Shown here one piece after another: positions 51,410 through 64,000 of a stretch of 64,000 bases of DNA (positions are counted from its first letter, which is position 1; every line of letters begins with the position of its first letter). Source of the DNA: Ichthyophonus hoferi (lineage: Eukaryota > Opisthokonta > Ichthyosporea > Ichthyophonida > Ichthyophonidae); the NCBI GenBank assembly GCA_002751075.1, contig NAOQ01000212.1, positions 1 to 64,000 of the forward strand, read 5' to 3'. A program made the translations under genes and the position numbers. Below the pieces are notes generated by a model, which was not told the DNA's origin, did not search any database, and saw nothing but the letters and a program-made list of their open reading frames with translations.

Positions 51410-51665
51410 TGGATCCAAATTACATTAGCCAATGGTAGATGTCCTGCGATTAAAAAATAAGCCATTTCAGATCGCATGTTTTGAGTCTAGATAAGATAAC
51501 AAATGATCAGGTCTTAAGACAAATCCTGCTGACTTGTTTAATAATAAAAATGTGTCTTAGCATATTTTTAAACCATGTATGCAAAGGAAAACGTTAAAAT
51601 ACCCCTTGATTTTTTATTTCTCTATATTTCTAAACGAATATAGGTCACAAGAACGCTCTTATCTC
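51410..51665 (-). repeat. Dispersed repeat family D, copy 4, reversed
   Basis: Reverse strand carries TAAGAGCGTTCTTGTGACC, ATTCGTTTAG, AAGTCAGCAGGATTTGTCTT and CCATTGGCTAATG, in family order. Confidence 0.55.
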
Positions 51666-51989
51666 TACTTATTATTCCCAACAATAAAATACGATTATTA
51701 TAATTTACTGGCATGGACCTTCGAATCATCTAACGGACTATATATATATATATTATGGTATTAGGAAATAATAATAAATGCAAGTTTGCGTGTCACAAAC
51801 GGATTTGTGCTTGCCCGTATCAATATTAGACGCGTATGCGGGGTTAGTATACGGGGTCGGTATGTGGGGTTGCCGCGTATACTCTTGGGGGCCTTTATTT
51901 CTTGTTTTCGTTTCCTTTTATCCTTTCCCGACCATTGTTTATGGCGCGTGTTAATTTTAATTTCCTCATCAATATAAGTGCTCATATTC

Positions 51990-52180
51990 TACGTATTGAC
52001 AAATCAATTCACCCGATTAAAACGTCACTCAATTAACTGATATTAGACCAATCATTTCAAGATTCGCTTGTTATCAGAATTTCAGCCGAACTAGTGTTTA
52101 CGTGTTTATTCAGAGTTAACGCTTTGGCAACCGAAGGTGAAGATTTCGAGTCCTCACAAGCATTGATTCTATCTTCAAGG
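51990..52180 (+). repeat. Dispersed repeat family E, diverged copy 3, with a tRNA-like end
   Basis: Shares the ATTAGACCAATCATT, TTATCAG and GTGTTTA..TTCA blocks with copies 1-2, then runs into GTTAACGCTTTGGCAACC and TTTCGAGTCCTCAC, which resemble tRNA D-arm and T-arm (B box) sequences. A tRNA-derived SINE is possible but not proven. Confidence 0.45.
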
Positions 52181-53614
52181 TTCTAGGCTGTAGCTTCCTC
52201 TTCCAATTCAGAACTACTGGCTGCAACAAATAGTAATTGACGAAGTCTTGGTTATAATCACATTCACATAGCCTTTTAATACTTACCTTATTGTAACTGA
52301 AGCATGTTTGCTGTCACCATGAATCGTATGCTTTCTTTTGTGACAATTAAAATAAAATAACAAGCCCGTGAGAAACTGGTCAGCTCCCAGTTGATAAATA
52401 CAATCAAGTTATTGATAATGATACAGGTTTAAAGATATTGAACTGCTCAGTAATATATCCAAAAAAAAATAAGAGTAAGGACTTAACCGAGCTACGAGGA
52501 CAATCAGATTTATAGCATAAGGAGACAAAGTGTGTATATAACAGAACAAGATAGGAAGGAAATTCTACATTCAAAATGTCGCCATTATATACCAGATTAA
52601 ATTAATATGCAACTGTACATGTTAAAGGAATCTGACATTGAAAAAGACTATAAAATTGAATTGAAAAACTGAACCATTTTGCTTAAAAATAGAGTTTGGA
52701 TGCTTAAAAATAAAAATAATCCCCATAATAATTGCCAGAAAGAGTATTTCTAAATGTTTCCTTTTGTCGCTGGATATAAATAAATGTTTATCAAGTTTTT
52801 TTAATTATATTTTGTGTTTTTATTAACATCTATCTCTTGGTAAACTTCCGTCTGGATATGTAATTGCACTCTTTACTTAGTTTGTAACCTAATACTGACC
52901 AACAAAATCCCTACAAAATAGTTACATTTATATTTTAATGTCATGTGCTAGTTGCTATTAGATAAGCTAATCAAATTATTTATGTGCAGTCACGCTTCCC
53001 GTTTGGAAATAACATCCGTGAGTAAAATGAAGGATGGATCATAATAAAAGGCGTTGCACAACACGACCAATCTACAACGAAATGTCCCGTTGTCTTTTTT
53101 ACTTTTCTCTCTACACATATATATATACACTTGCACATAGGTATATGTCTATGGATATATATATATATATATTATTATTAAAACTATATATATGGATACA
53201 TTTATTATTGATGTAGTTTGTATTTTTGTATTTTGCTGTAGGAAGTGTTAGTAATTAGTTATTTTAGTCGCAAGCCCACGAGAATTCGAGTAAGCAAACG
53301 ATTATATATATTTCAGAATTGTTTTATATTTATCAATCTCATTATGACGCTAATTGGTTTATTAAGTTATTTTAATTGGTTAATCAATGACTAAAAAAGA
53401 TGATAAATATGTTTTAACCAAATCAATGAGATGTAAATTGTACCAGCCAATGAAATACATTTTAAAACACAGCTTTAAATAAATAGTAATATACGCCCTG
53501 TCCCTAATGTGATAAATTATGCACAAAGAATTATAATTCTTTGTGCTTTGTGATAAATAATAAATAATAGTTGGTGTTTGTAGTGTGGCCAACATAATCT
53601 GTATAACAGAAAAA

Positions 53615-54227
53615 ATGGACCATACTCTAGGAGAAGCGCTTCGTGTTTGGGTAGGCTCTTTGCCTATATCTTCATGTTTTGTAACTCGAAAGGGAGTGAG
53701 AATACACCGCTTTATAGACGGTTATAATTGTCGTCAAGGATTTTCCCTTTTTTGCATCGTTTACCAGGCCTATGTTTATTATTTCCAATCACTTTTATAC
53801 ATGCAAACATATAGAAAAATTAATGTAGAGAGATAATACAAGAGAATCATGCCAGCCTGAGAAAGAGACCAGGTATTTTCTTCCGAACAGCCTACGGGTT
53901 AGTTTTTCAACTTATCTTTAAACATCTATATCATTTGCAGGTAAACGGGTTTGAAGGTGTAACGGAGAAGGCCGAAACCCTAGCAGACCTCACGGATGGA
54001 GTTGCCTTATATGAGCTCATGGCAGAAGTGTAAGTGTTATACTTGATTGTGTTGCTTTGTTTCATCTTGCTTTCTGAAACTCAGGCTTATATCATTCTCT
54101 AGTTATTACCAAGCTTGTTGTTGGTGTCAAACGGAATATTAATGAGTTTTGCTTTCTTTTTATGTTTTTATGTGTGTAGAAACTATTCTGTAAGGCATAG
54201 TCATAGACTTTAGCTTATAATTAATGA

Positions 54228-54291
<64 letters not shown>

Positions 54292-56052
54292 NNNNNNNNN
54301 NNNNNNNNNNNNNNNNNNNNNNNNNNNNNNNNNNNNNNNNNNNNNNNNNNNNNNNNNNNNNNNNNNNNNNNNNNNNNNNNNNNNNNNNNNNNNNNNNNNN
54401 NNNNNNNNNNNNNNNNNNNNNNNNNNNNNNNNNNNNNNNNNNNNNNNNNNNNNNNNNNNNNNNNNNNNNNNNNNNNNNNNNNNNNNNNNNNNNNNNNNNN
54501 NNNNNNNNNNNNNNNNNNNNNNNNNNNNNNNNNNNNNNNNNNNNNNNNNNNNNNNNNNNNNNNNNNNNNNNNNNNNNNNNNNNNNNNNNNNNNNNNNNNN
54601 NNNNNNNNNNNNNNNNNNNNNNNNNNNNNNNNNNNNNNNNNNNNNNNNNNNNNNNNNNNNNNNNNNNNNNNNNNNNNNNNNNNNNNNNNNNNNNNNNNNN
54701 NNNNNNNNNNNNNNNNNNNNNNNNNNNNNNNNNNNNNNNNNNNNNNNNNNNNNNNNNNNNNNNNNTTTTTTTTTTTTTTTTTTTTTTTTCTTTTTCTTTT
54801 TTTTTTTTCTTTTTTTTTCTTTTATTTTGTGTCTTGGAGAATTTGTATTATTATATCTTAGAGCATAATTACATTACATTTGAATAGTTACACATGAACA
54901 CTTCATTTGCTTTTCTCTCCATGTATTCAAAACTTTCAATATATCAACATATACCCCAAGGTGTGTTCCTGCCCTACAATAATATGTCTGTACCAGGACA
55001 TAAGCTTTGAAGCACAAAACATACACATCTACCATTGCAGGATTATATATATATATATATATATATTTCAGATTGTTGTCTGCCAACTTCTACCCTATAT
55101 ATCGTTAATATGCGCAACCCTTCTCTTTACCTATAATAACCCTTCTTAACATGTTTTGCCTCTCAGTGCCCCTATGTCCTTTGACACGAGTATGTTAAAG
55201 TATGGTGTAAAAGATAACTGGCGCCTTAAAGCCAGCAATGTGAAACGCCTTATTAACGGAATGATGGATATGTATAATGATGTATGTGTCCTCTTGCTTT
55301 CACCCTCGTATGTATACACATGCGCCACTCCTTTAATAACATACACTACACCCTTTCTCTCTTTTTTTTTTTTTCATTGTTCAAACCTCATACCTATCCT
55401 ACTATGTACCCATGTGCTTTTTGAATGCAGTATCTTTCCGTATACTTGTAACAATATATATATATCTTTCCAACATTTCATTCATAATTCTAGTCATGGA
55501 ATATATACCATGCATACTATATATACCACCCATACTATATACACCATACATACTATATATACCATACATACTATATATACACATCCAATGTGCTGTCTCA
55601 AGGCTTGTATGTATATATACCTACTATTATCTTTATCACTATCTTAAAGTTAACTGGTGCCTTCATGGTTACATTATATCTGAATGTCTTTACTGACTAC
55701 TACTGTATAACGATCCGCTGACTATTTGATGTAAGTTAATTACTATTCATATATTATTGGCCAACTTAATTACAGATATATCTTAACACAGACTTCCACA
55801 TCTAAGTATTGGTTCGGTTTTATATACAGCTAATTACTCTATCTAATAAATAACTACACACATATACGTACACCAATAGGAACTGTTTATGGACACAAGC
55901 ACCATGGATGTACCAGAAGCCAATGAGATTGCACAGAATGGAGATGTGGTTCAAGTGATCGCACTTGTAAAGTTGGCACTGGGTTGTGTGATTAACTGTG
56001 ACAATAAAGAAGGTATGTGTATGTAGGATGGGGATAAGGGGATATGTATTGC

Positions 56053-56094
<42 letters not shown>

Positions 56095-59000
56095 TACTAT
56101 TACTATTATTATTACGTATATAATACACAAACTATGCACCAACCAAGGCATACACGATGCTCAGTTTACATCCAAAAGATGGCCTCTCTTGATGTGAGTG
56201 TACAAACAGCCCTTATGAACGTCATACAAGAGGTAGGTCCACCCGGCTCTTATCAATCATCATCAGTATCAACTGCCAACGAGGAGAGTGATTACTAAAA
56301 AGATAACCGGGTTATCTGCTTAGTATATATGTTTGTACTTATATGGCACTGTGTTAAATTACAAAGTTGATTCTCAAACAATCAATGGTGATTTGACCCG
56401 CATATATTCTTGACTCCTATCGCTAATTGGACAGCTTACCATACAACTCAGTAACACATCACTTGTATATTGATAAACCATATATAGGAGTTACGCATTT
56501 TGCTAGCACGATTTGTATTGGTTTATGCATACGCGTTACTACTTTTTATTTTGTTTATGTTGGTACGACTGCACATATATGACGCTCATACATTGACGTA
56601 TATATATATGTACATACATTTCATGTTTTTTGCATATATATATATATATATTCCGACAAGCATATTTTTATATATACACTAGACAAATACACATGAATCT
56701 ATAGATAGTTTAGCTATAATGATCATTGTTATTTTAATTATTTATGATGGTATGCCAGAGACAATTGTTAATATTTATTATCCATATCAGACGTTTTAGT
56801 TGCATCTATTTTAATCATTTTAAAAGTTTTATCAATACTATATATAAAGATATGCATTTATTGTTTGTTTTTACTTATGCCATTAGATATTAGTTATAGC
56901 TGTCGTATGAAATGCAAGCACGTAATCATTATTACGTCTATATATATACCTTTATAGGCCATACAAATAAACTAGATATTTGTGGATTTTTCTAATGCCT
57001 GACAATTATCCAATCAGATTATTCAGAAACATCCATCATCCTGGGGTCAAGAAGGAGAAGAAATGGGTAAGTCTTTCGATAGAGATTACATAATACCATG
57101 TTGTATGGTTGGTTGGTTCGAGTGCCAACTACGTGCTATACCACTGATGATATATATATATATATACATCTGTATCACTTTACACACATACATATATATC
57201 TCTATGTAAAATCTTATATATTTATATGTTATATGTTTATTTATACACAAAGACAATCAAACTAATGCCAATATAAGAGAATCTACCTGGATAAGAGGTT
57301 GTGAAAGTATATTAGGTGGTGCTAATTTAATTTTTTTGTGATAGAAATATAACCATGTAGCTACAATTAGTTCTATACTCATAAATGTATGTACATTTTT
57401 TTGACTTGCAATTGGTACTTGTATTGTAGCCACCTCAGAAACCAGTAAGAATATCCCTTCTACGTCAGACTTCAATGATGACGAGTCCTTCCAGGTTAGA
57501 TATTTATGATTATTATTCTGAGTTAATTGGTTTGTTAAATGTTACCAAGTTATTCTTTATCCGAGCTAAATACACATACATACACATATAAGCATATATC
57601 CGTTGTATAAAATCGTATTATATTATGTCAAAGTATTGAGACATCTAGTATTTTCTCTATTTGCTACATGCACATGTTCGTATATATATTTGCTTGTGGA
57701 CACATACAGCGACATACATACATAAGTATATGCAGACAGACATTATAAATTGTCTTTATTATTGCACATAGACATCTCATAACGGGACACTTATTGGCAC
57801 ATGTATACATTATTAATCATAATCACCCAATCATAGACGCTATTACTTACCTCGCATACTCTTCTAACCAATGTGTATGTAACAGTAACAGAGTTAAGAA
57901 AAATAATATTTATCATACCTTTTTGACCAAAAAATAAGCAATAATTGTTGTGTATACACATGCTTAAAAGATATAAACATAATAAAAAAAAGTTTTATGT
58001 AGCCAACATATATGACTGAAAAAAATACTGCTTCAAATACAAATAAAAGCCTGTTTCTATCATCTAACACATTTCTATATCAGAATATGAAGAACGAAAT
58101 CTCCCTGCTTCAGTCTGAGAAGCATAATCTAGAAAATAAAAATAAGGAACTATCCCGGGAAATGGCATACGTAAGAGAGACACTAAGCACTGAGAAAGGT
58201 GAGCACTGGTTATAATTAATTGTTCAATCAGTTACTTGCGACGATATAATTGATTGGCCATCTTTGGCTATTTGTTTCCCTCCCTTTTTTTTTTGTATTG
58301 GGTGATGGATGGATAATATGTGATATAACTATGCATATTTTTGCATATGATAACATGTCTGAAGAGTAATGATATTTTTATATAGTGTATTAATCTTATT
58401 AGTCATACTATACTATTGTATTTGAGCTTATAATGACGTATGTATTTAATTCATTTTTTCCCAATAATGCGTCGCTCGACAGTCACATGATCGAACGAAA
58501 TCATTCGCACTAATAACTTTAAAAAGATTTTAAAATTTTCGGTGTGACCAGGCATTTGCGTTAGAGCAGACATATGCTGGGATACAGGGCTAGTTAACTT
58601 TATAAAAATTACACGCCAATCATCTGCAACATTTAAATGTCTAACTTACTATATTAACTTGTATAAGCAGTTACTCTTCATACTTGATTGTCAATACGCT
58701 AGTAGGTGTAGCTAATATGTAAAGCATTAGTAGAGATATAGCATAGCTAACCAATGAGTGAAAATAGGTAAACGTGCTGACCAATTAATAGGGAAAATAA
58801 ATCAACTAACTTATGAGTGGGAAGAGTTGGAAATGTTAACCAATGAATGGGGTCAGATAAAAATGCCGAGCTCGAAGAGAAGATCGAACAATATAAAAAC
58901 TATGAGGACCCCGCCACCCCTTCTGGAAAGGCTTTGGTATGTGGTTTATGACTGTGACGATACCTATATACTTACATGTAGGCACTTATGTTATACATGA

Positions 59001-62000
59001 ATATGTCTAACACACATATATACGGTTCTTGTTTTTGATTTGTTTTATGTAATTGTTATCAGTATTCAGATATATGCATATATATATATGTATGTGTATA
59101 TGTACGTATGTATGCATGCATAACGAACCCGGTTAAAGCATGGGCATTATCGGTTTTCAGGTGGTTTAAGGTGAATGCCAGCCATTGAATTTTTTAATTT
59201 CAAATTACTATACATTCCACCTTGATTGGTCATAGAGTGCCACGCGCATGACTACTCCAATTCGACTATATTGTTTCCTTATCGATTAATTTTGAAAGAG
59301 AAAAACATGCGGTGGAACCCTAAAACCAGTTTAGTTATATGCGAATATATATATATCGACCCATTCCCTACACTTAGATTGTATACCATACTAGACCAGG
59401 TTGCCCTAATATACCTGATGACTTTACATATATGTAATCTACTTTATATGATATCCTACCAATTCCACCACACTGTAATGCATATAATACCCTACTATAA
59501 GGAATATCACCCTAGGATAGGAGAGAATGATACCCATTTGGTTCGATTATCACTTATAACTAGTCAATCTCAGTGCCGTCCCTCCACCCTATCGGCCGTA
59601 CTATATATTATGTATTACATGCGATCCAATCTAACCATTTCCTTTTTCTCGATACTGCTAGACGGCCGCTAAAAAGGAAAATGAAAGATTAAAAGAAGAT
59701 CTTGACAGTATAGATCACCAACGTCATACCCTTAAACTGGAGAACGTTGAGCTATTGACCCAAATAGACGCACTCCATAAGCAGGTAGGGCCATTGCTCA
59801 GTTCCTCATTCCACTAACTTATTACATTATCTTTTTTCTTTCTTTTACAGTTCTTTATTCTATTAGTTTTGCTATTTTTTTTTATCTTTCTTGTTTTCCA
59901 ATCTCTTACTTTCGATATTTATTTCATATTTTAAATGAATCATGATTAGTATTTTAAAAGTTAAAGGACATTTAAAATAAATCAACCATAATGGATAGGC
60001 ACATATCTTTTATGAGACCATATTAGTTTATTTGGCTTTATCAGACGATAATAGCAAAAAATACTTTCACAAATATGTAAATTGTTCAGTAATATTATAC
60101 TAAGCACTTACCTTTCACGTATGTCGTTAATTTATTGTGTTGCTCAATCTTCTATTTTCCGGTCATGTCTCATTTCTTTCTCTTCGCGTTTATCTTTCTA
60201 CGTCTTATCATATACACTTGCGTTCTCTTTCTATATACCACATTCTTTCTTTTATTATAACGAATTTGCTTTATTAGCTTCTTTTTTAATATTATGATAG
60301 TGAAGGGATAATATATTATTTTGATTGGCTCGTATCAGGTGTCTGGTGTACCCCAATTATTGGTGTGCGCACTCGTTGCCATTATTACTTATATCATGCA
60401 TCCTTCCCCTTAGATATACATATGGATTAACATACTTATACATTTATTTATGTATGTATATTTATTGGTCACAGTCCTATCTCTATGAGGTTCTGATTGG
60501 GATGGTCATTATTATCCAGGGCCATACATCTCTATGCATTCACAAGACTAATAATCATTGGCGAATGATGAAAATGTATAGGAAAACTTAAGAATGAGCC
60601 AATAAACCCAGGTTATCAAAATTAAATTATTATGGTTATGGGTAATAGATCGACGAGTTAACCGACGATGCGGGTAGAAATAAACACTGGAAAGATGAGG
60701 TAGATATCATGAAGACAAGGATGGAGAAGATAGATCAGATGGAAGAGGCTATAGACACCTACAAGCAGAAGGTTTGTGCAGGAATATATATGTATGTCTG
60801 TGTATGTATGTACAGTATATACATGTGTTTGATATTTACTGTTGCTAAGGTCTCATAGGTTATAGGCTTTATAGAGTTTGTGTGTTTTTTATCTATTGTG
60901 TACTTTATGAGGAAAAGAAACAAGGCATTTATATGCTTATATATATCGGTTCAGATATTCACACATCATAATGACTGATGACTAACGGCTATCTAATTAC
61001 AGCTGGAGCAAATGTCAGACCTTATGGCCCATGTGAAGGCTTTAGAGCTGCAAAATAAAGAATTGGCGAATTCCAAACTACAGTTAGAGGTATGGTATGA
61101 ATATATATGTACGTGTGACATAATTTGATAGAATATATTATACACCATTATATGCATTACATGTTTACACGGAATGCAATTTATATCTGTATTATGCATT
61201 AAATATGATAAAGGAGCAATTATTGTAGTCCATAAACACGAATATTGCGCCTTGTGAAGATTTCTACGGTTATGTGTGTGGAAAATGGAACCAGGAAAAT
61301 ACTATTCCGGATGATATGTCAATTTGGACTAAAATACACTACACATCCGTATATAATACAACTTCCATATAAATATTACATGCATATATGGTAAGCATCT
61401 GTATGTTTTCTGTATATTTTCTATTGATCACTTAATTAATTAAATAATTTACTGCTCAATCACATGTCGGATGTGTATCAGGTGATTAATTTAATCATTA
61501 CCGATAGTGATAGTGATAGGATTAATGTCACGAATATCAACCCCCATGATTTAGTCTACATATATGTTATATTTTTGCTGAATTGCTATTTTCTCCAATC
61601 ATTGTCTGTTTCAACTTGTTACAACAACTGCTAATGACCTTTAATTTGAATGTGAAACCTGGGCAATCCTGTGCATAGTATAGTATAGAATAATTAACTA
61701 CGTTCATTATTAAACACTCATCTACTTGTATTAGTGATCAGAATAGGAACGAAATAACCAATGAAAGATCATATTTAAATTTTAATATCACATACTATAT
61801 TTATTGTTAACGACGTAAATATATAAATGTTTGCTTTGATTTCCGTGCAGGATTTCATTGACACTTGCGCCTTACTAGCCTTTCCTTATCCTTTTAATAT
61901 TTATTCCTTTTTGGTTTACTGATTTACTTTCTCCATTTGTTTATTGTCAGTCTCACCTGGTCTGCCCTCCCCTCCTATTTCCAATTATATATGGCATTCT

Positions 62001-64000
62001 TGGGAGCACATTGGCTTATAACTTTATACACAACTCTCCATTTAACATTCACCTTCACATATATACTCAAGGTATCGTATAATTAATTACTTGCGTCTTT
62101 TCATATCTTCAAGTAATCCTTTCTCTATATTTTCCTTTTCTCTTCCTTCTTTCTGACTAAACGTATGTGTGGTATTTCATATATTAGGACAGACTCAATC
62201 GCCACAAAGGATTGAAAACACAACTGGATGAGAATAAGATTAATGCTGCTTCTATGGAACAATCAGTACAGGATTTACTATTCGCTAGAGATCAGGTAAG
62301 GATATATCTACATCCGTACTATTAGGTATGGTTTTGTACGTTGGATACTTAATAAAGTTAAAATTAAAATTAAAAGGCACTGACTGCATAGAACAGCATA
62401 TACTTTAGGATCTATAATATGTTTTCTTAGTCGCTTCTCGACACATTTCTCCGCAAATATATATATGCCTTCCCCGAAAATATTTATTACATGCTCACTA
62501 GTTACCCGTATGTTATTAGCTGGAAGCGCATCATACTTTTCAGTACATTATATACATATATAGATAGTGCATTGTATACAATTTATAGTGACACATGATA
62601 CATATTTATGATTTACAACCACCTGATATCATGCACAAATGGCTTTTGCCCAAGCACAACGTAGCAAATAATGTTCTGTAAGAATTACGTAAGAAGTATG
62701 TGCATGCTAAGTATTAAAGATTACATGATACAGGCCCAAGAAGAAGCCAAGGCTGCACAAGAACAAGTACGTCTATTAGAGGATGAGAAGCAAAGACACC
62801 TGGATACCATCACAGACATGAAGGAAACTATAGAAGGTTTAGAGATGCAAGGTTAGTTTAGGCTATGTAGGGAGGAAGGGAGGGAGGGAGTGAGGTCTGT
62901 AGAATATTTGTTGATGAATAGAGGGGGTTTCAAAGTTATCTCTCATGTTAAGATATATTCATCTCGTATTAGTGGTTAGTAGTAGGGGTATGCGGCGCAC
63001 AGGCAGCCAGTGGCTGTACTTTAATTGCATGTTAACCCCTCCTATACAGAAATACATACATACATACATACTATCATATTATTATGGAAAAGAAAAAAGA
63101 AAAAAAAACAACAACTTGATATACATGCAAGCATATCTTTATATTGTACATAACTTTATTTAGTTTATCCAGGAAAATTAATTAAACTTAACACATCCTT
63201 CTTAGTGGCTGATACACCCATCTCTAACCGAGCTAGTTTTGGCGGATTAGGGCTTTTGTCGGCACCACTCCCACTCACAGTGGATACGGTATGTATATAA
63301 TTCGTGTTATATGGCCCTGATATCATATTTTATGATATAATATAGTATAATATAATATAATATGATATAATATGATATAATATGGGAAATAAGGCGTACA
63401 TAATCATATAGAATTGACTGTATTTTTTTTAATCTGTTTTAAGAATTAGCCTAGTCACGGAAAGAGAGGTTTTTTTAAGAAGAAATATATTTTTGTAATA
63501 TTTGAAATTAATTAAAATCGTTCAATTTTCTAAATTGGTCAAAGAGCACCAGCATTATATAAACTAATAGTTTAAAGTGGTTATCTTCGAATACTTAATA
63601 TAATATATATACTGTTACAATGGAAGGCAGTCGGATAAATAAATACATGCAAACCGAACCGAATTGCACCATCATGGCTTGCTTCGTAACCTTCTCATAT
63701 TGTCAGAGGCTTGGAGTGAGTGCAAAAGAATTGATAGTTAAACTAATCACAGTTACTATGTATGTGTTTATCAATAAATCAATAATTACCTCACTTGTTT
63801 TTATTTAACTTGTATAACCTATATTTCATTGGGTATAAGTAGCCAATTAAGTTAAAATAGATTCACTGGTCATTATATTTATTTTAGTACACCACAATTA
63901 ATCTTAATAGTAAGTTGATTAGTACGTTGTATCTTTGTTATTATTTATTCAACTTATTAGGCAATTATTTTATTTTTATTTTTGCCAAGTCACATCTATC
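53615..64000 (+). CDS. HOOK: HOOK family dynein/endosome adaptor, 5' part (gene runs off the window)
   Basis: Fifteen coding exons: 53615-53650, 53941-54029, 55167-55281, 55880-56012, 56165-56232, 57018-57066, 57430-57494, 58084-58198, 58857-58936, 59662-59784, 60649-60771, 61003-61089, 62188-62295, 62734-62851, 63206-63288. All joins are GT..AG and in phase, giving 464 codons so far; vertebrate HOOKs are about 720. Residues 1 to about 147 form the HOOK/calponin-homology-like domain: ALRVW, then VKDNWRLKASNVKRLINGMM (compare human VGDNWRIKASNVKKILQGMM), LVKLALGCVINCDNKEVYIQ and SLDVSVQTALMNVIQE. After a short acidic linker a coiled coil starts near residue 186 and continues through exon 15. 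The family links dynein light intermediate chain and vesicles to microtubule transport. It cannot be assigned to HOOK1, 2 or 3; invertebrates usually have one. Intron 2 contains an assembly gap. 63289-64000 is the next intron, with no exon seen. Confidence 0.93.
54230..54829. other. Assembly gap (474 N) flanked by poly-T
   Basis: 54292-54765 is N. The left flank is an unbroken run of T from 54230; the right flank is T with a few C. The gap sits in HOOK intron 2. The protein alignment needs no extra residues between exons 2 and 3, so no coding sequence appears lost. Confidence 0.95.
55036..55067. repeat. (TA)n microsatellite in HOOK intron 2
   Basis: About 16 TA units. Confidence 0.85.
55495..55582. 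repeat. 17-18-bp tandem repeat in HOOK intron 3
   Basis: Four to five units close to ACCATACATACTATATAT. Confidence 0.85.
56050..56115. repeat. (ATT)n trinucleotide microsatellite in HOOK intron 4
   Basis: About 20 ATT/ACT units, ending 50 bases before exon 5. Confidence 0.9.
61229..61348 (+). pseudogene. Orphan exon-like fragment of an M13 (neprilysin/ECE family) metallopeptidase
   Basis: Located in the HOOK intron between exons 12 and 13, on the same strand. After a TAG acceptor-like site the frame reads SINTNIAPCEDFYGYVCGKW and continues NQENTIPDDMSIWTKIHY for 40 codons, up to a GTATAT donor-like site at 61349. This is the hallmark N-terminal block of the M13 ectodomain (consensus D/N-P-C-x-DFY-x-[YF]-x-CG-x-W, then IP-x-D-x-S). 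Both conserved cysteines and CGKW are kept. No zinc-site HEXXH, ENIAD-like block or other M13 exon was found nearby. It is probably a transposed or relict exon of a neprilysin-like gene; a nested gene with unseen exons is the alternative. Confidence 0.6.
63335..63385. repeat. (GATATAATAT)n repeat in HOOK intron 15
   Basis: Decamer and pentamer ATAAT/GATAT units in tandem. Confidence 0.8.

Larger units (their letters stand above)
50536..53614. other. Spacer upstream of HOOK
   Basis: Family D copies 3 and 4 and family E copy 3 occupy the first half. 51780-51960 is GC-richer with open frames on both strands but no domain match. The HOOK promoter should lie just before 53615. Confidence 0.45.

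Noticed and set aside
53651-53695. Longer HOOK exon 1 ending at the donor at 53696
   Set aside because: Also in phase, but it adds about 15 residues inside a conserved helix; the GTAGGC donor at 53651 gives an ungapped match to other HOOKs.
54224-54868. 214-codon frame across the N block
   Set aside because: It is poly-Phe from poly-T plus unknown bases; an artefact of the gap.
59226-59660. 148-codon frame in HOOK intron 9
   Set aside because: Tyr/Ile/Leu/His-rich AT composition, no recognisable domain; only its end overlaps true exon 10 in another frame.
1-64000. CRISPR arrays, prokaryotic operons, riboswitches, rRNA or clear tRNA genes
   Set aside because: None seen; the spliced genes show this is nuclear eukaryotic DNA, and only a weak tRNA-like stretch near 52.1 kb was noted.

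Overview
The window is nuclear DNA of an animal or close animal relative. It is AT-rich (about two thirds A+T by eye), full of microsatellites and interspersed repeats, and carries six spliced genes with canonical GT..AG introns plus one intronless gene. The gene set (Mediator, NuA4/TIP60-type BRD8, HOOK, ZMPSTE24, a mitochondrial ribosomal protein) and the metazoan-like domain layouts point to Metazoa. The low GC, the mid-sized introns and a secreted copper-only SOD-like protein would fit a sponge or another early-branching invertebrate, but the species cannot be named from sequence alone.

Layout: 1-6.2 kb is repeat territory: a broken Ty1/copia fossil, a long hairpin, minisatellites and dispersed repeats. 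6234-10323 (minus) is a complete mitochondrial ribosomal protein L18 gene in 5 exons. Head to head with it, 11494-14439 (plus) is MED20, in 6 recognised exons, with the first few codons not located. 17480-25290 (plus) is PUM3/Puf6, 15 exons and 615 codons. 27866-35004 (minus) is BRD8, 5 coding exons and 1418 codons, with one 3.1 kb acidic exon. 41193-46297 (minus) is the CAAX protease ZMPSTE24/STE24, 12 exons and 450 codons. 48752-49414 (minus) is an intronless secreted Cu-only SOD-like protein. 53615 to beyond the end (plus) is HOOK, with 15 exons covering the N-terminal domain and about half of the coiled coil, and a 474-base assembly gap in intron 2.

Exon joins were checked by reading frame. 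Every internal junction listed keeps phase, and the concatenated proteins align by eye with remembered human family members. The genes are unrelated housekeeping genes (mitochondrial translation, transcription, ribosome biogenesis, chromatin, prenyl-protein processing, endosome transport), not a pathway cluster. No operon, CRISPR array or prokaryotic-type system is present.

Most notable beyond the genes: an isolated exon-like piece of an M13 (neprilysin-family) metallopeptidase inside a HOOK intron; a 73-bp near-perfect inverted repeat at 2.9-3.06 kb; a dispersed repeat family with a TATA box and polyadenylation signal that populates the MRPL18 introns and other spacers; and a diverged tandem array directly upstream of the SOD-like gene.
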